DNA of 64,000 bases from Pseudomonas parafulva (GCF_000800255.1 NZ_CP009747.1:2418001-2482000), one strand, 5' to 3'; positions 34,182 to 43,942 are shown, numbered from the stretch's first letter. A program made the numbers and translations. The notes: generated by a model from the letters alone, not told the origin.

Positions 34182-34529
34182 GTGGGCGAACGGCGCCGAT
34201 TGGTTGGCGTAGCGGACATCGGCAAGGACGACGGTCGACTACTTGGAATACTGATGACCGCTGCGCGCGAGGTGGACAGCAAGGCTATCCGGCGACGCGC
34301 AAAGGTGCCTGTAAGGCGCAGACGGTACTCCCATCCGCTGGGCGTTTCAAGCATGCGAGGATGGAGTGCGCAGGCCTAATCACCTGAGGTTATTGGAGAC
34401 CAGGTTTTGGCTCACTAATGGATATAGCCAAGCCGTTTGAACTCGGCGTTATCAGCTCGTGACGTGCGCGTCGTGCCCACGTTCGCAGACGAAAAAGGCG
34501 ATCCGTGGATCGCCTTTCCTGTTGACGGC
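34182..34529. other. 348-bp non-coding region between rssB and mlaA
   Basis: No convincing gene is present. In P. aeruginosa a PilZ gene (PA2799) lies between rssB and vacJ; I found no PilZ-like reading frame here. The region holds the rssB promoter on the minus strand and the mlaA terminator at its right end. Confidence 0.55.
34491..34517 (-). terminator. Intrinsic terminator of mlaA
   Basis: AAAGGCGATCC at 34494-34504 pairs perfectly with GGATCGCCTTT at 34507-34517 across a two-base loop. On the minus strand the stem is followed by a T-run. It lies 13 bp after the mlaA stop. Confidence 0.9.
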
Positions 34530-35237
34530 TCAGAAGTCGTCCTCGACCTCGCCATCCTTGACCTTGAACTCCCTGTTCTGCAGGTAAGCGTTGCGGATGA
34601 AGATGTACTTGTCGCCTTGTATCAGCTTCTCTGCCGGGAGCAGGCTGGCGCGGGTATCGACCACATCGAGCGCGAAGATCGAGTTGCGCGTCGGCACATG
34701 GTCGATGTAGCGATAGGGTTCGGTGAAGGAATCCGGGTACTTGGACAAGCCATCGCGCACGGTGCTCGGCCCCAGCAGCGGGATGACGACATAGGGCCCG
34801 CTGGGCACGCCCCAGTAGCCGAGGGTCTGGCCGAAGTCTTCATCGCTGCGCTGCAGACCCATGCGGGTGCCGACATCGAAGAAACCGCCCAGGCCGAAGG
34901 TGGTGTTGACGATCAGCCGCGCCGTGTCGACACCCGCAGCATGAGGCTTGAGCTGGAACACATTGTTGACCAGGTTGCCGACATCGCCCAGGTTGCGGAA
35001 GACGTTGTGGATGCCATCTTCGAGGAACTGCGGGGTCACGGCCTCGTAGCCTTTGGCCAACGGTCTCAGGGCGTAAGTATCGATCACGTCGTTGAAGCGG
35101 AAGATCGGTCGGTTGACCGCTTCCCATGGGTCGTCCTCGGTGGCCGCCTGGGTGGCGGCCATCGGCGCCAGCAGCAGGCTGGCACAGACACAGGCCTGGG
35201 TGATTCGCTCGATCACACCGGCACCGATCCTCTGCAT
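34530..35237 (-). CDS. mlaA: Outer-membrane lipid asymmetry protein MlaA (VacJ)
   Basis: This 235-residue protein removes misplaced phospholipids from the outer leaflet and passes them to the Mla shuttle. It begins with a signal (MQRIGAGVIERITQACVCAS), although the lipobox Cys near residue 18 is not ideal. The body has DDPWEAVNRPIFRFNDVID, NLVNNVFQLKP, IVNTTFGLGGFFDVGTRMGL and GVPSGPYVVIPLLGP, all diagnostic for VacJ/MlaA. The ATG at 35237 has the ribosome site GGAGAAA. The mlaBCDEF genes are elsewhere. Confidence 0.95.
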   Translation of the reverse strand: MQRIGAGVIERITQACVCASLLLAPMAATQAATEDDPWEAVNRPIFRFNDVIDTYALRPLAKGYEAVTPQFLEDGIHNVFRNLGDVGNLVNNVFQLKPHAAGVDTARLIVNTTFGLGGFFDVGTRMGLQRSDEDFGQTLGYWGVPSGPYVVIPLLGPSTVRDGLSKYPDSFTEPYRYIDHVPTRNSIFALDVVDTRASLLPAEKLIQGDKYIFIRNAYLQNREFKVKDGEVEDDF

Positions 35238-35436
35238 AGCTGTTTCTCCATCGGGTTTCACGGCGGCAAGCACCGGATGGCGCTGCGCGATAGGGCGCCA
35301 GTATACGGGCAATCTGGCTGGCGGCGAGCATGGCATATCTTGCCTGATCGCGTAGTGTTCATCTCGCTCTTCATGTGACTGTCACACCACCGTCACATAG
35401 AGACTCTAGCGTGGGCGATATTTCAGGGATGTTGCC

Positions 35437-36000
35437 ATGCACGAAGCCCCCGCCCCCACTGCCGTGCTATTCGGCCTGCGCGGCTGCCTGGTCCAGGCTG
35501 CGAAGGGTAGCCCCCTGCCCGCCCCCGGCGCTCTCGACACCCTGGCGTCGCTGCACGCGCAACAGGTGCCCTGCATCTGGCTCGATGAACTGGACAGCGA
35601 GCACAGCACTGCGCTGACCGCTGTGCTGCCGAGTTGGTTACCCGGCCACGCCGCCAATGGCTCGCCTTGGCCTTCCCCGAACGCCTGCTGGCAAGCGTTG
35701 ATGTCACTGAGCAGTGCCCGCCTGGACGGATGCGTCCTGGTGAGCGGCGAACCGCGCCTGCTGCAGGCAGGCCTGAATGCAGGACTATGGACCGTGGGCC
35801 TGGCCACCTGCAGCCCATCGTGTGATCACACCTCGAACCGGTGGCAGGCCATGAGCGTGCAGGAGCAGGAACTGGCGCGCGGCAAGTCCACCCTTGAACT
35901 GTTCGGATTGGGCGTGCACTCGGTGATCGACCATCTCGAAGCGCTCGACACCTGCCTGGCAGACATTGCCCACCGTCGACGCAAGGGTGAAAAACCCTGA
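35437..36000 (+). CDS. Degenerate HAD/phosphonatase-like protein
   Basis: This 187-residue protein corresponds by position to P. aeruginosa PA2803, a phosphonatase-like member of the HAD superfamily. The start, TAVLFGLRGCLVQAA, aligns with the usual HAD motif I D-x-D-G-T/V but the nucleophile Asp and the acid-base Asp are replaced by Gly and Arg. The pattern LPAPGALDTLASLH follows as in true members. It lacks the normal cap domain and has a short C terminus (ALDTCLADIAHRRRKGEKP). It is probably catalytically inactive or has a different role. Family assignment is moderate. Confidence 0.72.
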   Translation: MHEAPAPTAVLFGLRGCLVQAAKGSPLPAPGALDTLASLHAQQVPCIWLDELDSEHSTALTAVLPSWLPGHAANGSPWPSPNACWQALMSLSSARLDGCVLVSGEPRLLQAGLNAGLWTVGLATCSPSCDHTSNRWQAMSVQEQELARGKSTLELFGLGVHSVIDHLEALDTCLADIAHRRRKGEKP

Positions 36001-36122
36001 CAGCGCGGCTTGATGCCGATCATGCAAAGCGTCAGCAAGTGGATTACGCTTGCAGTCAGGTCAGAACCTTTGCGCCTGCGCCGAGGTCCATGGCTTGCCA
36101 AGTCATTGATGGAGAACAGCCA

Positions 36123-36386
36123 ATGCCCGCCCGCGAATTGCAAGAACGCCTGAACAGCCTGCGCGAGCAACTGGATCGAAACGTACCGCTGTCGGAAGAG
36201 GAACTCACCGGCCTGCGCGAGGAAGCACGACAGATCGAGGCGCAAATCAAGCTCGAAGAAGTCTCGCCAGACAACAATCTGGTTGATGGCGTGAATCTCG
36301 CCGTCGAGCGCTTCGAAGTCGATCACCCCGACCTCACTGCCACGCTGCGCGACATCATCACTCGCCTGCACAGCATGGGTATCTGA
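36123..36386 (+). CDS. DUF4404 family small protein
   Basis: This 87-residue helical protein begins MPARELQERLNSLREQLDR and carries an acidic middle (LEEVSPDNNLVDGVNLAVERF), which is the DUF4404 pattern. The first 45 residues have heptad spacing and may form a coiled coil. The ATG at 36123 follows a GGAG ribosome site; it lies 122 bp after the HAD-like gene. It converges with queF. No function is known. Confidence 0.85.
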   Translation: MPARELQERLNSLREQLDRNVPLSEEELTGLREEARQIEAQIKLEEVSPDNNLVDGVNLAVERFEVDHPDLTATLRDIITRLHSMGI

Positions 36387-36396
36387 TACGCCGCTT

Positions 36397-36416
36397 GGGG
36401 CTGCAGGTGCAGCCCC
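36397..36416. terminator. Bidirectional hairpin between DUF4404 gene and queF
   Basis: GGGGCTGCA at 36397-36405 and TGCAGCCCC at 36408-36416 form a perfect nine-bp stem with a two-base loop. It lies in the 40-bp gap between convergent genes. No T-run is present on either strand, so termination strength is doubtful. Confidence 0.5.
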
Positions 36417-36426
36417 GAAGATGAAC

Positions 36427-37257
36427 TTACTGGCGCACCAGCCTGCCGTTGCGCGGGCTGATCGGCGCGGTGCTGCGATAAGGATTGATATCAAGCCCGC
36501 CCCGGCGCACGTAGCGTGCATACACCGTCAAGTGCTCTGGCTGCAGCAGGCGCAGCAGATCCAGATAGATCCGTTCCACGCACTGCTCGTGGAAATCGGC
36601 ATGCTGGCGGAAGCTCACCAAGTAGGTCAGCAGGCTGGCAGGATCCAGCGCCCTGCCCTTGTACTCAACCATCACGCTCCCCCAGTCCGGCTGACCCGTC
36701 ACAGGGCAATTGGATTTGAGCAGATGGCTGTGCAAGGTTTCTTCGACCACGCGGTCAGGATCGCAGCGCAGCAGCTCGGGCTGTGGTTCGCCATAGTGGC
36801 TGATGGTCACATCCCGCGAATCGATGCACTGCCCTGGCAGGGCCATGACCCCCTCGTTTTGCACGTCGTCCAAGCTCCGCACCCGCACACGCACCGGTTT
36901 ACCGGCGGCGGCAGAGAGGTCTTGCTCAAGACACGCCACCAGTTCCTCGGCAGAGGCGAACACAGTCTGGTTCAACGAGTTGAGGTAGAGCTTGAACGAC
37001 TTGGATTCGATGATGTTGGGCGAGTCGGCCGGGATGGCGAACTCGCCGATGGCCACCACTGGCTTGCCTGAAGGCAGCAGCCAGGACAGCTCGAAGCAGT
37101 TCCAGTAGTCCACGCCCTGCCACGGCAGCGTTTGCGCAGTGACGCCCAGTTCGGCCCACTTGGCCGCTCGGGGGATCGGGAACAGCAGCGAGGGCGTGTA
37201 GATGGCGATGTATTCGCTGGACTTGCCCAGCGGGGAGTGTTCGGCGGCGGGATGCAT
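36427..37257 (-). CDS. queF: NADPH-dependent 7-cyano-7-deazaguanine reductase
   Basis: This 276-residue enzyme reduces preQ0 to preQ1 on the path to the tRNA base queuosine. It is the long, two-domain (YqfB/E. coli-type) QueF. The N-terminal half has the QueF motif [11 protein letters not shown]. The C-terminal half has the catalytic Cys in [15 protein letters not shown] and the substrate Glu in HEQCVERI. It ends INPYRSTAP plus a short tail. Start at 37257 ([16 protein letters not shown]) matches family members. The next gene upstream codes for a copper protein and shares its strand. Confidence 0.97.
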   Translation of the reverse strand: MHPAAEHSPLGKSSEYIAIYTPSLLFPIPRAAKWAELGVTAQTLPWQGVDYWNCFELSWLLPSGKPVVAIGEFAIPADSPNIIESKSFKLYLNSLNQTVFASAEELVACLEQDLSAAAGKPVRVRVRSLDDVQNEGVMALPGQCIDSRDVTISHYGEPQPELLRCDPDRVVEETLHSHLLKSNCPVTGQPDWGSVMVEYKGRALDPASLLTYLVSFRQHADFHEQCVERIYLDLLRLLQPEHLTVYARYVRRGGLDINPYRSTAPISPRNGRLVRQ

Positions 37258-37325
37258 GTCTCTGACCTGAAAACGCGGAAATGCGCCCATTCTACCGGTT
37301 TTGCCGCCCGCCTTGGGCGCCGCTG

Positions 37326-37796
37326 TCACTCGATGGTCAACTGACCGACCATGCCCGCCTGGTAATGGCCTGGCACGTTGCAGGCAAACTCGATGGGCGC
37401 CGACTGGCGGAAGGTCCAGGTCAGCTCGGCACGCTGTCCTGGCTGGACCAGCACGGTATTGGCCGCGTCATGGCCGTGCGCAGCGTGGCCCATCTGTCCA
37501 TGATCCATACCGGCCATGGCGGCCATTTCCTTCTGATGCTCGGCGTGCATGGCCGCATCGCCCAGGTTGAACTCGTGAACCAGCTTGCCTTCGTTGATCA
37601 ACACGAAGCGCACCGTCTCCCCCGCCTTGACCTGCAACTTGCCTGGTTCAAAGGCGATATCTTTGAGCACTACCTGCACGGTACGGGTGGCTGTGCTGGC
37701 TGGAGCAGGCTCGCCGAAGGCGAACGACTTGGCGCCGTCCGCAAGCGCCGGCAGGCTGGCAAAGGCGAAGGCAGCACTGAGGATCACAGATTTCAT
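37326..37796 (-). CDS. Periplasmic cupredoxin-like copper protein
   Basis: This 156-residue protein has a signal peptide (about 1-19, ending ALADG). Its azurin/plastocyanin-like fold carries the His in [10 protein letters not shown] and, in [13 protein letters not shown], the Cys, His and Met of a type 1 copper site. A Met/His-rich insertion ([20 protein letters not shown]) lies between them and probably binds extra copper. It is divergent from copRS and shares a promoter region with a CopR-like box. It corresponds to P. aeruginosa PA2807. Role: copper sequestration or transfer in the periplasm. Confidence 0.92.
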   Translation of the reverse strand: MKSVILSAAFAFASLPALADGAKSFAFGEPAPASTATRTVQVVLKDIAFEPGKLQVKAGETVRFVLINEGKLVHEFNLGDAAMHAEHQKEMAAMAGMDHGQMGHAAHGHDAANTVLVQPGQRAELTWTFRQSAPIEFACNVPGHYQAGMVGQLTIE

Positions 37797-37867
37797 GGAG
37801 ACTCCTGGCGTAGGTGGACAATGGCGCCACTCTACGGTCAGCGCGCTGGCGGCGGGCTGACCGGCAG

Positions 37868-37883
37868 ATTACAACGCTGTCAG
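37868..37883. promoter_or_regulatory. CopR-like operator
   Basis: ATTACA-ACGC-TGTCAG fits the ATTACA-N4-TGTAAT type box bound by CopR/CusR regulators, with the right half diverged at two positions. It lies 72 bp upstream of the cupredoxin start and 106 bp upstream of copR, in the divergent promoter region. Confidence 0.6.
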
Positions 37884-37988
37884 CTTGGGCACGCTGACGT
37901 TGGCTCACGTATCATCGTCGTCAATTCCCTTGGCAGCCGAGCGCGCCCACGGCGCGAGCAGGCCAACGCTCTTGTGTGTGGACACCCC

Positions 37989-38669
37989 ATGAAACTGTTG
38001 ATCGTCGAAGACCAGGCCCGCACCGGCCAATACCTGCGCCAGGGCCTGAGCGAAGCGGGCTTTGCCACGGAATTGGCCGACGATGGCGAAACCGGAGAAT
38101 TTCTTGCCCTCACCGGCGATCACGACCTGCTGATCCTCGACGTGATGCTACCCGGCCGCGACGGCTGGCAGATCCTCCAGGCCGTGCGCCAGGCTGGACT
38201 GGACACGCCAGTGCTGTTCCTTACCGCGCGCGATGCCGTGGCCGACCGTGTCCATGGCTTGGAACTGGGCGCCGACGACTACCTGGTCAAACCCTTCGCC
38301 TTCTCCGAACTGCTCGCTCGGGTTCGCAGCCTGCTACGACGCGGCTCAAGCCCGAGCCAGGACAACGTCCTGATCCTCGCCGACCTGCGCCTGGACCTGC
38401 TGCGCCGCCGCGCCGAGCGTGCCGGTAGTCGCATCGACCTTACCGCCAAGGAGTTCGCCCTGCTCGAACTGCTGCTGCGCCGCCAGGGCGAGGTGCTGCC
38501 CAAATCGCTGATCGCCTCGCAGGTGTGGGATATGAATTTCGACAGCGACACCAATGTCATCGAAGTCGCGATCCGGCGTCTGCGCCTGAAAATCGACGAA
38601 GGCCATCCCGGCAAGCTCATCCATACCGTACGCGGCATGGGCTACGTGCTCGAAGAGCGTGCCGACTGA
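37989..38669 (+). CDS. copR: Copper-responsive response regulator CopR
   Basis: This 226-residue OmpR-family regulator has the receiver Asp in [13 protein letters not shown] and the Lys in [10 protein letters not shown]. The DNA-binding domain ends [13 protein letters not shown]. The heavy-metal (CopR/CusR/PcoR) subgroup is indicated by SLLRRGSS, the [13 protein letters not shown] stretch and [20 protein letters not shown]. The ATG at 37989 begins [16 protein letters not shown]. Its stop overlaps the copS start (TGATG). With the adjacent cupredoxin it should respond to periplasmic copper. Confidence 0.93.
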   Translation: MKLLIVEDQARTGQYLRQGLSEAGFATELADDGETGEFLALTGDHDLLILDVMLPGRDGWQILQAVRQAGLDTPVLFLTARDAVADRVHGLELGADDYLVKPFAFSELLARVRSLLRRGSSPSQDNVLILADLRLDLLRRRAERAGSRIDLTAKEFALLELLLRRQGEVLPKSLIASQVWDMNFDSDTNVIEVAIRRLRLKIDEGHPGKLIHTVRGMGYVLEERAD

Positions 38670-40003
38670 TGCCGCGCCTGTCACTGGGAGGACGCCTGGC
38701 CCTGCTGTTCGCCGCCTGCACTGCAGCCGTTTCCCTGACCGCAGGACTGCTGTTCAGCCAGGCCAGCGAAAGGCACTTCGTCGAGCTCGATCAGCAGTTG
38801 CTCAGCGCCCGCCTTTCGCAACTGCGTACCGCCCTTGCCCATGTCGACTCCCCAAGTGCACTGGAGGCCAAAGTGCCAGTGCTGCGCAGCGAACTGAGCC
38901 ACCAGGCAGACCTGGCCCTGCGCATCCGCGGCAACGATGACACGCTGTGGTTCGACAGTCGCACCGGCTTGCCCGAGGAACCTCGCCAGCCGGGCTTGGC
39001 CACCCTGCACAGGGGCAGCATCGCCTACCGCAGCCTTTCCGAGCGCGTAACAGGCGGGCAGGTCACGCTGTTTCTGGACATCACCCATCACCAGCATTTC
39101 CTGGAGCGCATGCAGCAATTGATCTGGCTGACAGTGGGCCTGTCCGCGCTGGTCACCGCCCTGCTCGGCGCCTGGGCGGTCAGGCGGGGACTACGCCCCT
39201 TGCGCCAGATGGGAGCGGTGGCGGCCAGTGTCAACGCCCGCTCGCTGACCACTCGCCTGCCGGTGGCGCAACTGCCGGAGGAACTGGCCGAGCTTGGCCA
39301 GACCGTCAACGCCATGCTGCAGCGCCTGGAAGATGCCTTCGTGCGCCTCTCGGCCTTCTCCGCCGACATTGCCCATGAGCTGCGCACGCCGCTGTCGAAT
39401 CTGCTCACGCACACCCAGGTCACGCTCACCCGGCCGCGCAGCCTGGACGAGTACCGTGAGGCCTTGCACGACAATCTCGAAGAGCTGCAGCACATGGCGC
39501 AAATGGTCAACGACATGCTGTATCTGGCCAAGGCTGACCATGGCTTGCTCATGCCTAACCGAGAGCGGCTGGACCTGGCAGCGGAGGTCGATGCCCTGCT
39601 CGACTACTACGCCGCACTGGCCGAGGACGCCGCCATCACCCTGCGCCGCCAAGGCCAGGCGCACCTGCAAGGCGATCGCCACATGCTGCGCCGGGCGCTG
39701 TCGAACCTGCTGGAAAATGCCCTGCGCTTCACGCCGCCAGGCGGAACGGTCGAGGTGAGCGTGTCACCCGACCTGCGCGTGGACGTGGCCAACACCGGAC
39801 CGGCCATCGCCGAGCACGCCCTGGCGCGCGTGTTCGACCGCTTTTATCGAGAGGATCCGGCACGCCATGAAGGCAGCACCGAGCATGCGGGGCTGGGGCT
39901 GGCGATCACCCGCTCGATCGTCCAGGCCCATGGCGGCTCGATAAGCGCGCACTGCAGCCAAGGCTGGACACATTTCGTGATCGAACTGCCCCAGCCATGC
40001 TGA
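38669..40003 (+). CDS. copS: Heavy-metal sensor histidine kinase CopS
   Basis: This 444-residue kinase has a membrane helix at about residues 10-32 and a periplasmic domain of about 115 residues. A second helix lies at about 150-172, followed by a HAMP domain. The kinase core has the phosphoacceptor ADIAHELRTPLSNLLTHTQ and the ATPase motifs ALSNLLENALRFTPPGG and HAGLGLAITRSIV. The metal-sensor subgroup is supported by the start [15 protein letters not shown] and its linkage to copR. Periplasmic His residues near LDITHHQHFLE could bind copper. Confidence 0.92.
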   Translation: MPRLSLGGRLALLFAACTAAVSLTAGLLFSQASERHFVELDQQLLSARLSQLRTALAHVDSPSALEAKVPVLRSELSHQADLALRIRGNDDTLWFDSRTGLPEEPRQPGLATLHRGSIAYRSLSERVTGGQVTLFLDITHHQHFLERMQQLIWLTVGLSALVTALLGAWAVRRGLRPLRQMGAVAASVNARSLTTRLPVAQLPEELAELGQTVNAMLQRLEDAFVRLSAFSADIAHELRTPLSNLLTHTQVTLTRPRSLDEYREALHDNLEELQHMAQMVNDMLYLAKADHGLLMPNRERLDLAAEVDALLDYYAALAEDAAITLRRQGQAHLQGDRHMLRRALSNLLENALRFTPPGGTVEVSVSPDLRVDVANTGPAIAEHALARVFDRFYREDPARHEGSTEHAGLGLAITRSIVQAHGGSISAHCSQGWTHFVIELPQPC

Positions 40004-40022
40004 GGTAGCGCCAGGGCAGGCC

Positions 40023-41267
40023 TCACTCGTAACGCAGGGCCATCGCCGGCTCGATCTGCGACGCCCGGTACGCGGGGTACAGGGTGGCAAGGAAGCTCAT
40101 CACCAGCCCGGCGCTACAGATGATCGCCACATCGCCCCACTGCAGTTGCGACGGCAGGCTGCTGATGAAGTACAGGTCGGAGGTGAAGATGTGCTGCCCG
40201 CTGGTACGCTCCAGCCAGCCGACGATAGCGCTGACGTTGAGCGCACCGATCACGCCCAGCACACCGCCGATCAAGGTGCCGACGATGCCGATCAGGCTGC
40301 CCTGAACCATGAAGGTGCCCATGATCTGCGCCGGCGTAGCGCCTAGGGTGCGCAGGATGGCGATGTCCGCGCCTTTATCGTTCACCACCATCACCAGCGT
40401 GGCGATGATGTTGAAGGCCGCCACCGCGATGATCATCAGCAGCAACAGGCCGATCATGGTCTTCTCCATCTTCATCGCACTGAACAGGCTGCCCTGGGTG
40501 TGCGACCAGTCGTCGGCTCGATAGGCCGTGCCGAGGCGGGTGGCGATCGCCTTGGACACCTGCGGCGCCGCGTACAAGTCACGCAATTTCAGGCGTACGC
40601 CCTGCACCTGGTCGGGCGCCCAGCGTTGCATCTGACCGGCATCGGCAATGTGGATATAGGCCTGCGAGCCGTCCAGCTCGGCACCGACCTTGAAGATGCC
40701 GACCACGGTCAGGCGCTGCATGCGCGGGGTGATGCCGCCCGGCGCACTGCTCACCTCCGGAACGATCAGCGTGACCTTGTCGCCGGTGTTCAAGCGAAAG
40801 CGACGCGCCGTAAGCTCACCGAGCACTACCCCATAATCGCCCGGCTGCAACGCCTGCAGCGAGCCCTGGACGATATGCTCGCCGACGATGGACACCTGGC
40901 CCTCCTCGGCCGGGTCGATGCCACTGACCTGGATCGGCTGCATGACGCCCTTGTACGAAAGCATGCCCTCCATTTCGGTCAAGGGCGCGGCGGCGACCAC
41001 GGCCGGATTCTTCAGCGCGGCCGTGGCCACGCTGCGCCAGTCATCCAGCGGCTGAACGCCGAGAATACTGGCGTGCGGCACCAGGCCCAGCACGCGCGAA
41101 CTCATCTCGCGCTGGAAGCCGTTCATGACCGACAGCACCACGATCATCGCCAGCACACCCAGTGACAGGCCGATCATCGAAGTCATGGAAATGAACGAGA
41201 TGAAGTGGTTGCGGCGCTTGGCACGGGTGTAGCGGGCACCGATGAACAAGGGCAAGGGTCTGAACAT
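40023..41267 (-). CDS. lolE: Lipoprotein-releasing ABC transporter permease (LolE/LolC)
   Basis: This 414-residue inner-membrane permease helps extract outer-membrane lipoproteins to LolA. It has a membrane helix at about 25-48, a large periplasmic MacB-like domain of about 220 residues, and three helices in the last 160 residues. It begins [20 protein letters not shown], nearly identical to the paralogue encoded two genes upstream. In P. aeruginosa the downstream permease is called LolE. The start at 41267 matches the paralogue; an ATG at 41279 is also in frame. Confidence 0.9.
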   Translation of the reverse strand: MFRPLPLFIGARYTRAKRRNHFISFISMTSMIGLSLGVLAMIVVLSVMNGFQREMSSRVLGLVPHASILGVQPLDDWRSVATAALKNPAVVAAAPLTEMEGMLSYKGVMQPIQVSGIDPAEEGQVSIVGEHIVQGSLQALQPGDYGVVLGELTARRFRLNTGDKVTLIVPEVSSAPGGITPRMQRLTVVGIFKVGAELDGSQAYIHIADAGQMQRWAPDQVQGVRLKLRDLYAAPQVSKAIATRLGTAYRADDWSHTQGSLFSAMKMEKTMIGLLLLMIIAVAAFNIIATLVMVVNDKGADIAILRTLGATPAQIMGTFMVQGSLIGIVGTLIGGVLGVIGALNVSAIVGWLERTSGQHIFTSDLYFISSLPSQLQWGDVAIICSAGLVMSFLATLYPAYRASQIEPAMALRYE

Positions 41268-41322
41268 GTACGCGAACATCCAGTTGAACAGAGGATGGGG
41301 CCGCGCAGGCAGCCCCGTGCAG

Positions 41323-42006
41323 TCAGATCGAGACCAGGCGACCGTCTTCCAGGCTCAGCACACGGTCCATCTTGCGTGCCAGGCTGAGGTCGTGGGTCAC
41401 CACCAGGAACGCCGTGCGCGACGCTGTCGACAGCTCTTGCATCAGTTCCTGAATGCCCATGGCCGTGTGGTGATCGAGATTGCCGGTGGGCTCGTCGAGC
41501 ATCACCAGACCCGGCTGGTTGACCAGCGCACGGGCAATCGCCACACGCTGGCGCTCGCCACCGGACAGCTCGGCAGGCTTGTGATTCAGGCGATGCCCCA
41601 GGCCCACGCGCTCGAGCAATGCGGTGGCGCGCTGGCGGGCCTCGGGAATCGGCGTGCGGCCGATCAGCAGCGGCATGCAGACGTTTTCCAGGGCGGTGAA
41701 TTCGGCCAGCAGGTGATGAAACTGGTACACGAAGCCCAACGCGCGATTGCGCAGCAGGCCGCGATCGCGCTCGCCCAACGCCGACAGCTCTTCGCCGGCC
41801 AGCCAGACGCTGCCCTGGGACGGTGTGTCGAGCCCGCCGAGCAGGTTGAGCAGCGTGCTCTTGCCCGAGCCGGAGCTGCCGACGATGGCCACCCGCTCGC
41901 CTGGAAGCAGCTCCAGGCTCAACCCGGACAGCACCTGCACCGACTCCGGGCCCTCGTCATAGGACTTGCCCAGGTTGCGGCAACTCAGTACGGCTTTATC
42001 ACTCAT
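41323..42006 (-). CDS. lolD: Lipoprotein-releasing ABC transporter ATP-binding protein
   Basis: This 227-residue ATPase powers lipoprotein release. It has Walker [12 protein letters not shown], the ABC signature [12 protein letters not shown], and Walker [13 protein letters not shown]. It lies between the two permease genes, in the usual lolC-lolD-lolE order, and its start overlaps the end of lolC. I prefer the ATG at 42006 ([13 protein letters not shown]); an ATG at 42021 would add five residues. Confidence 0.94.
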   Translation of the reverse strand: MSDKAVLSCRNLGKSYDEGPESVQVLSGLSLELLPGERVAIVGSSGSGKSTLLNLLGGLDTPSQGSVWLAGEELSALGERDRGLLRNRALGFVYQFHHLLAEFTALENVCMPLLIGRTPIPEARQRATALLERVGLGHRLNHKPAELSGGERQRVAIARALVNQPGLVMLDEPTGNLDHHTAMGIQELMQELSTASRTAFLVVTHDLSLARKMDRVLSLEDGRLVSI

Positions 42007-42013
42007 GCGCGAC

Positions 42014-43264
42014 TCACTCATAACGTAGCGCCTCTGCAGGCTGGGTGCGCGCAGCACGCCAGGCCGGATACAGGGTGGCGAGGAAACTCAGGGCCAGCGC
42101 CGCACCACAGACCATCCACACATCCTGGGCGATGATCTGCGACGGCAGGTAATCGATGAAATACACGTCGGCGTTGAGGAATTTGTGCCCGATCAGCGTC
42201 TCGATGCCGGCGATGGCGGCGCTGACGTTGAGCGCGGCGAGGATGCCGACCACGGCGCCGATCAAGGTGCCGACCACGCCGATGACCGTGCCCTGGACCA
42301 TGAAGATCGCCATGATCTGTCGTGGCGTGGCACCGAGGGTACGCAAAATGGCGATGTCGCCGCGCTTGTCGTTGACCACCATCACCAGGGTGGAAATGAT
42401 GTTGAACGCCGCCACCGCGACGATCAGCAGCAGCAACAGGCCGATGATCGACTTCTCCATGCGGATCGCCTGGTACAGGTTGCCCTGGGTGCGGGTCCAG
42501 TCGCGGGCATAGTACTGCTGCTCGCCCAACTGCTTGACGATGTTCCAGGCCTCGCGAGGCGCCTGGAACAGGTCGTCGAATTTAAGCCGCAGCCCTTGCA
42601 CCTGATCGGCTTTCCAGCGGTGCAGGCGCGACAGGTCGGACAAGTTGGTCAGCCCCAGGTACCCATCGATTTCGCCAGCACCCACGTGGAAGGTGCCGAC
42701 CACGGTAAAGCGCTTCATGCGCGGGAACATGCCGGCCGGGGTGATGCTCACCTCCGGCGCGACGAACGTGACCTTGTCGCCGACCTTGACGCCCAGTTTG
42801 TCGGCCGCCTTGTCACCGATCAGGATGCCCCACTCACCCGGCGCCAGGCGGTCGAGACTGCCCTGCTTGATGAAGTTGTCGATGATCGACACCTCACGTT
42901 CACGCTCGGGCAGGATGCCGTTGAGCAGCATCTTCTGCACCTTGCCGTCATGGGTCAACAGACCCTGCATCTGGGTGAAAGGCGCGACCGCCTGGACATG
43001 CGGATTCTGCTTTACTTGTTGAGCGAGGGCCTGCCAATCGGCGATGGGCTGATCGCCTTCCACAGTGGCATGCGGAACCATGCCCAGCACGCGGGTGCGC
43101 ATCTCGTGGTCGAAGCCGTTCATCACCGACAGCACCACGATCATGACCACCACGCCCAGGGCGAGGCCGATCATCGAGGTCAGGGAAATGAACGAGACGA
43201 AATGGTTGCGGCGCTTGGCACGGGTGTAGCGGGTGCCGATGAATACGAAGAGAGGTCTGAACAT
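42014..43264 (-). CDS. lolC: Lipoprotein-releasing ABC transporter permease LolC
   Basis: This 416-residue permease is the upstream paralogue of the LolE gene and has the same layout: a helix near 23-47, a MacB-like periplasmic domain and three C-terminal helices. Shared motifs are [20 protein letters not shown] and, near the end, [23 protein letters not shown]. The two permeases form a heterodimer around LolD. The start at 43264 lies 93 bp from the divergent PilZ gene. Confidence 0.93.
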   Translation of the reverse strand: MFRPLFVFIGTRYTRAKRRNHFVSFISLTSMIGLALGVVVMIVVLSVMNGFDHEMRTRVLGMVPHATVEGDQPIADWQALAQQVKQNPHVQAVAPFTQMQGLLTHDGKVQKMLLNGILPEREREVSIIDNFIKQGSLDRLAPGEWGILIGDKAADKLGVKVGDKVTFVAPEVSITPAGMFPRMKRFTVVGTFHVGAGEIDGYLGLTNLSDLSRLHRWKADQVQGLRLKFDDLFQAPREAWNIVKQLGEQQYYARDWTRTQGNLYQAIRMEKSIIGLLLLLIVAVAAFNIISTLVMVVNDKRGDIAILRTLGATPRQIMAIFMVQGTVIGVVGTLIGAVVGILAALNVSAAIAGIETLIGHKFLNADVYFIDYLPSQIIAQDVWMVCGAALALSFLATLYPAWRAARTQPAEALRYE

Positions 43265-43357
43265 GTCGGGGCTTGTTCGCAGGAAAGGGAACGTCCTTGT
43301 GGCGAGGCGCCTGTGGCGGCTTTACACTCGGACCACTGCCGCAACCATGGGTTCGCC

Positions 43358-43942
43358 ATGACGACACTAGACGAAGAAGATCGGCGCGAATACTACCGCA
43401 TCGAAGATCGGATCGCACTGCAAATCAGCCCGTTGAGCGCGGCGCAAGCCCTTGATACAGAACTGTTGCTGGATGATTCGCCGCTGTTCAACCTGCTCAG
43501 CGAACTGCACTTGTCCGACTTCGAAGCCCAGCACCTGTTGCGCCAGCTCAGCGACAAGGACCGCACCCTGGCCGCCTTTCTGCGCGCGCAGAACAAGCGC
43601 CTCGATCTGCTCAGCGCAGTGGTGGCACAGACCCTGCTCGGCGAAATCGGCGAGCCGCAACGGGTGATCATCTCCGAGGGCGGCATCGAGTGCGTTCAGG
43701 CGCAGAAGATTGCCCCGGGCACCCGGGTGAAAGTGAAGATGGTGCTCATGCCACGCGCCCATGGCCTGCTCTTGCGCGGACGCATCACCCACTGCGACCC
43801 ACAGGCTGACGGCCAATTCGAGGTCGGCACCGAATTCACCGACATGAGCGATGCCGAACGCCAGTTGCTGGCCCGCTACATCCTGCAGCGCCAGCAACAG
43901 CAGCGCCGCCAGCAACTGGAACGGCAAGACCCGCAACCCTGA
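43358..43942 (+). CDS. PilZ-domain c-di-GMP receptor protein
   Basis: This 194-residue protein corresponds to the PilZ protein beside lolC in P. aeruginosa (PA2989). The N-terminal part DRREYYRIEDRIAL supplies the RxxxR arginines and an acidic pair. The C-terminal half (about 105-175) shows RVIISEGGIECVQAQKIAPG, the D/N-x-S-x-x-G region of PilZ in diverged form, and FEVGTEFTDMSDAERQLLARYI. The Arg/Gln-rich tail (QQQQRRQQLERQ) is low-complexity. It should bind c-di-GMP, but its output is unknown. Confidence 0.88.
   Translation: MTTLDEEDRREYYRIEDRIALQISPLSAAQALDTELLLDDSPLFNLLSELHLSDFEAQHLLRQLSDKDRTLAAFLRAQNKRLDLLSAVVAQTLLGEIGEPQRVIISEGGIECVQAQKIAPGTRVKVKMVLMPRAHGLLLRGRITHCDPQADGQFEVGTEFTDMSDAERQLLARYILQRQQQQRRQQLERQDPQP

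Noticed and set aside
34154..34354. A 66-residue frame upstream of rssB as the missing PilZ gene
   Set aside because: It overlaps the rssB start, lacks any PilZ motif and has a biased Arg/Ser composition.
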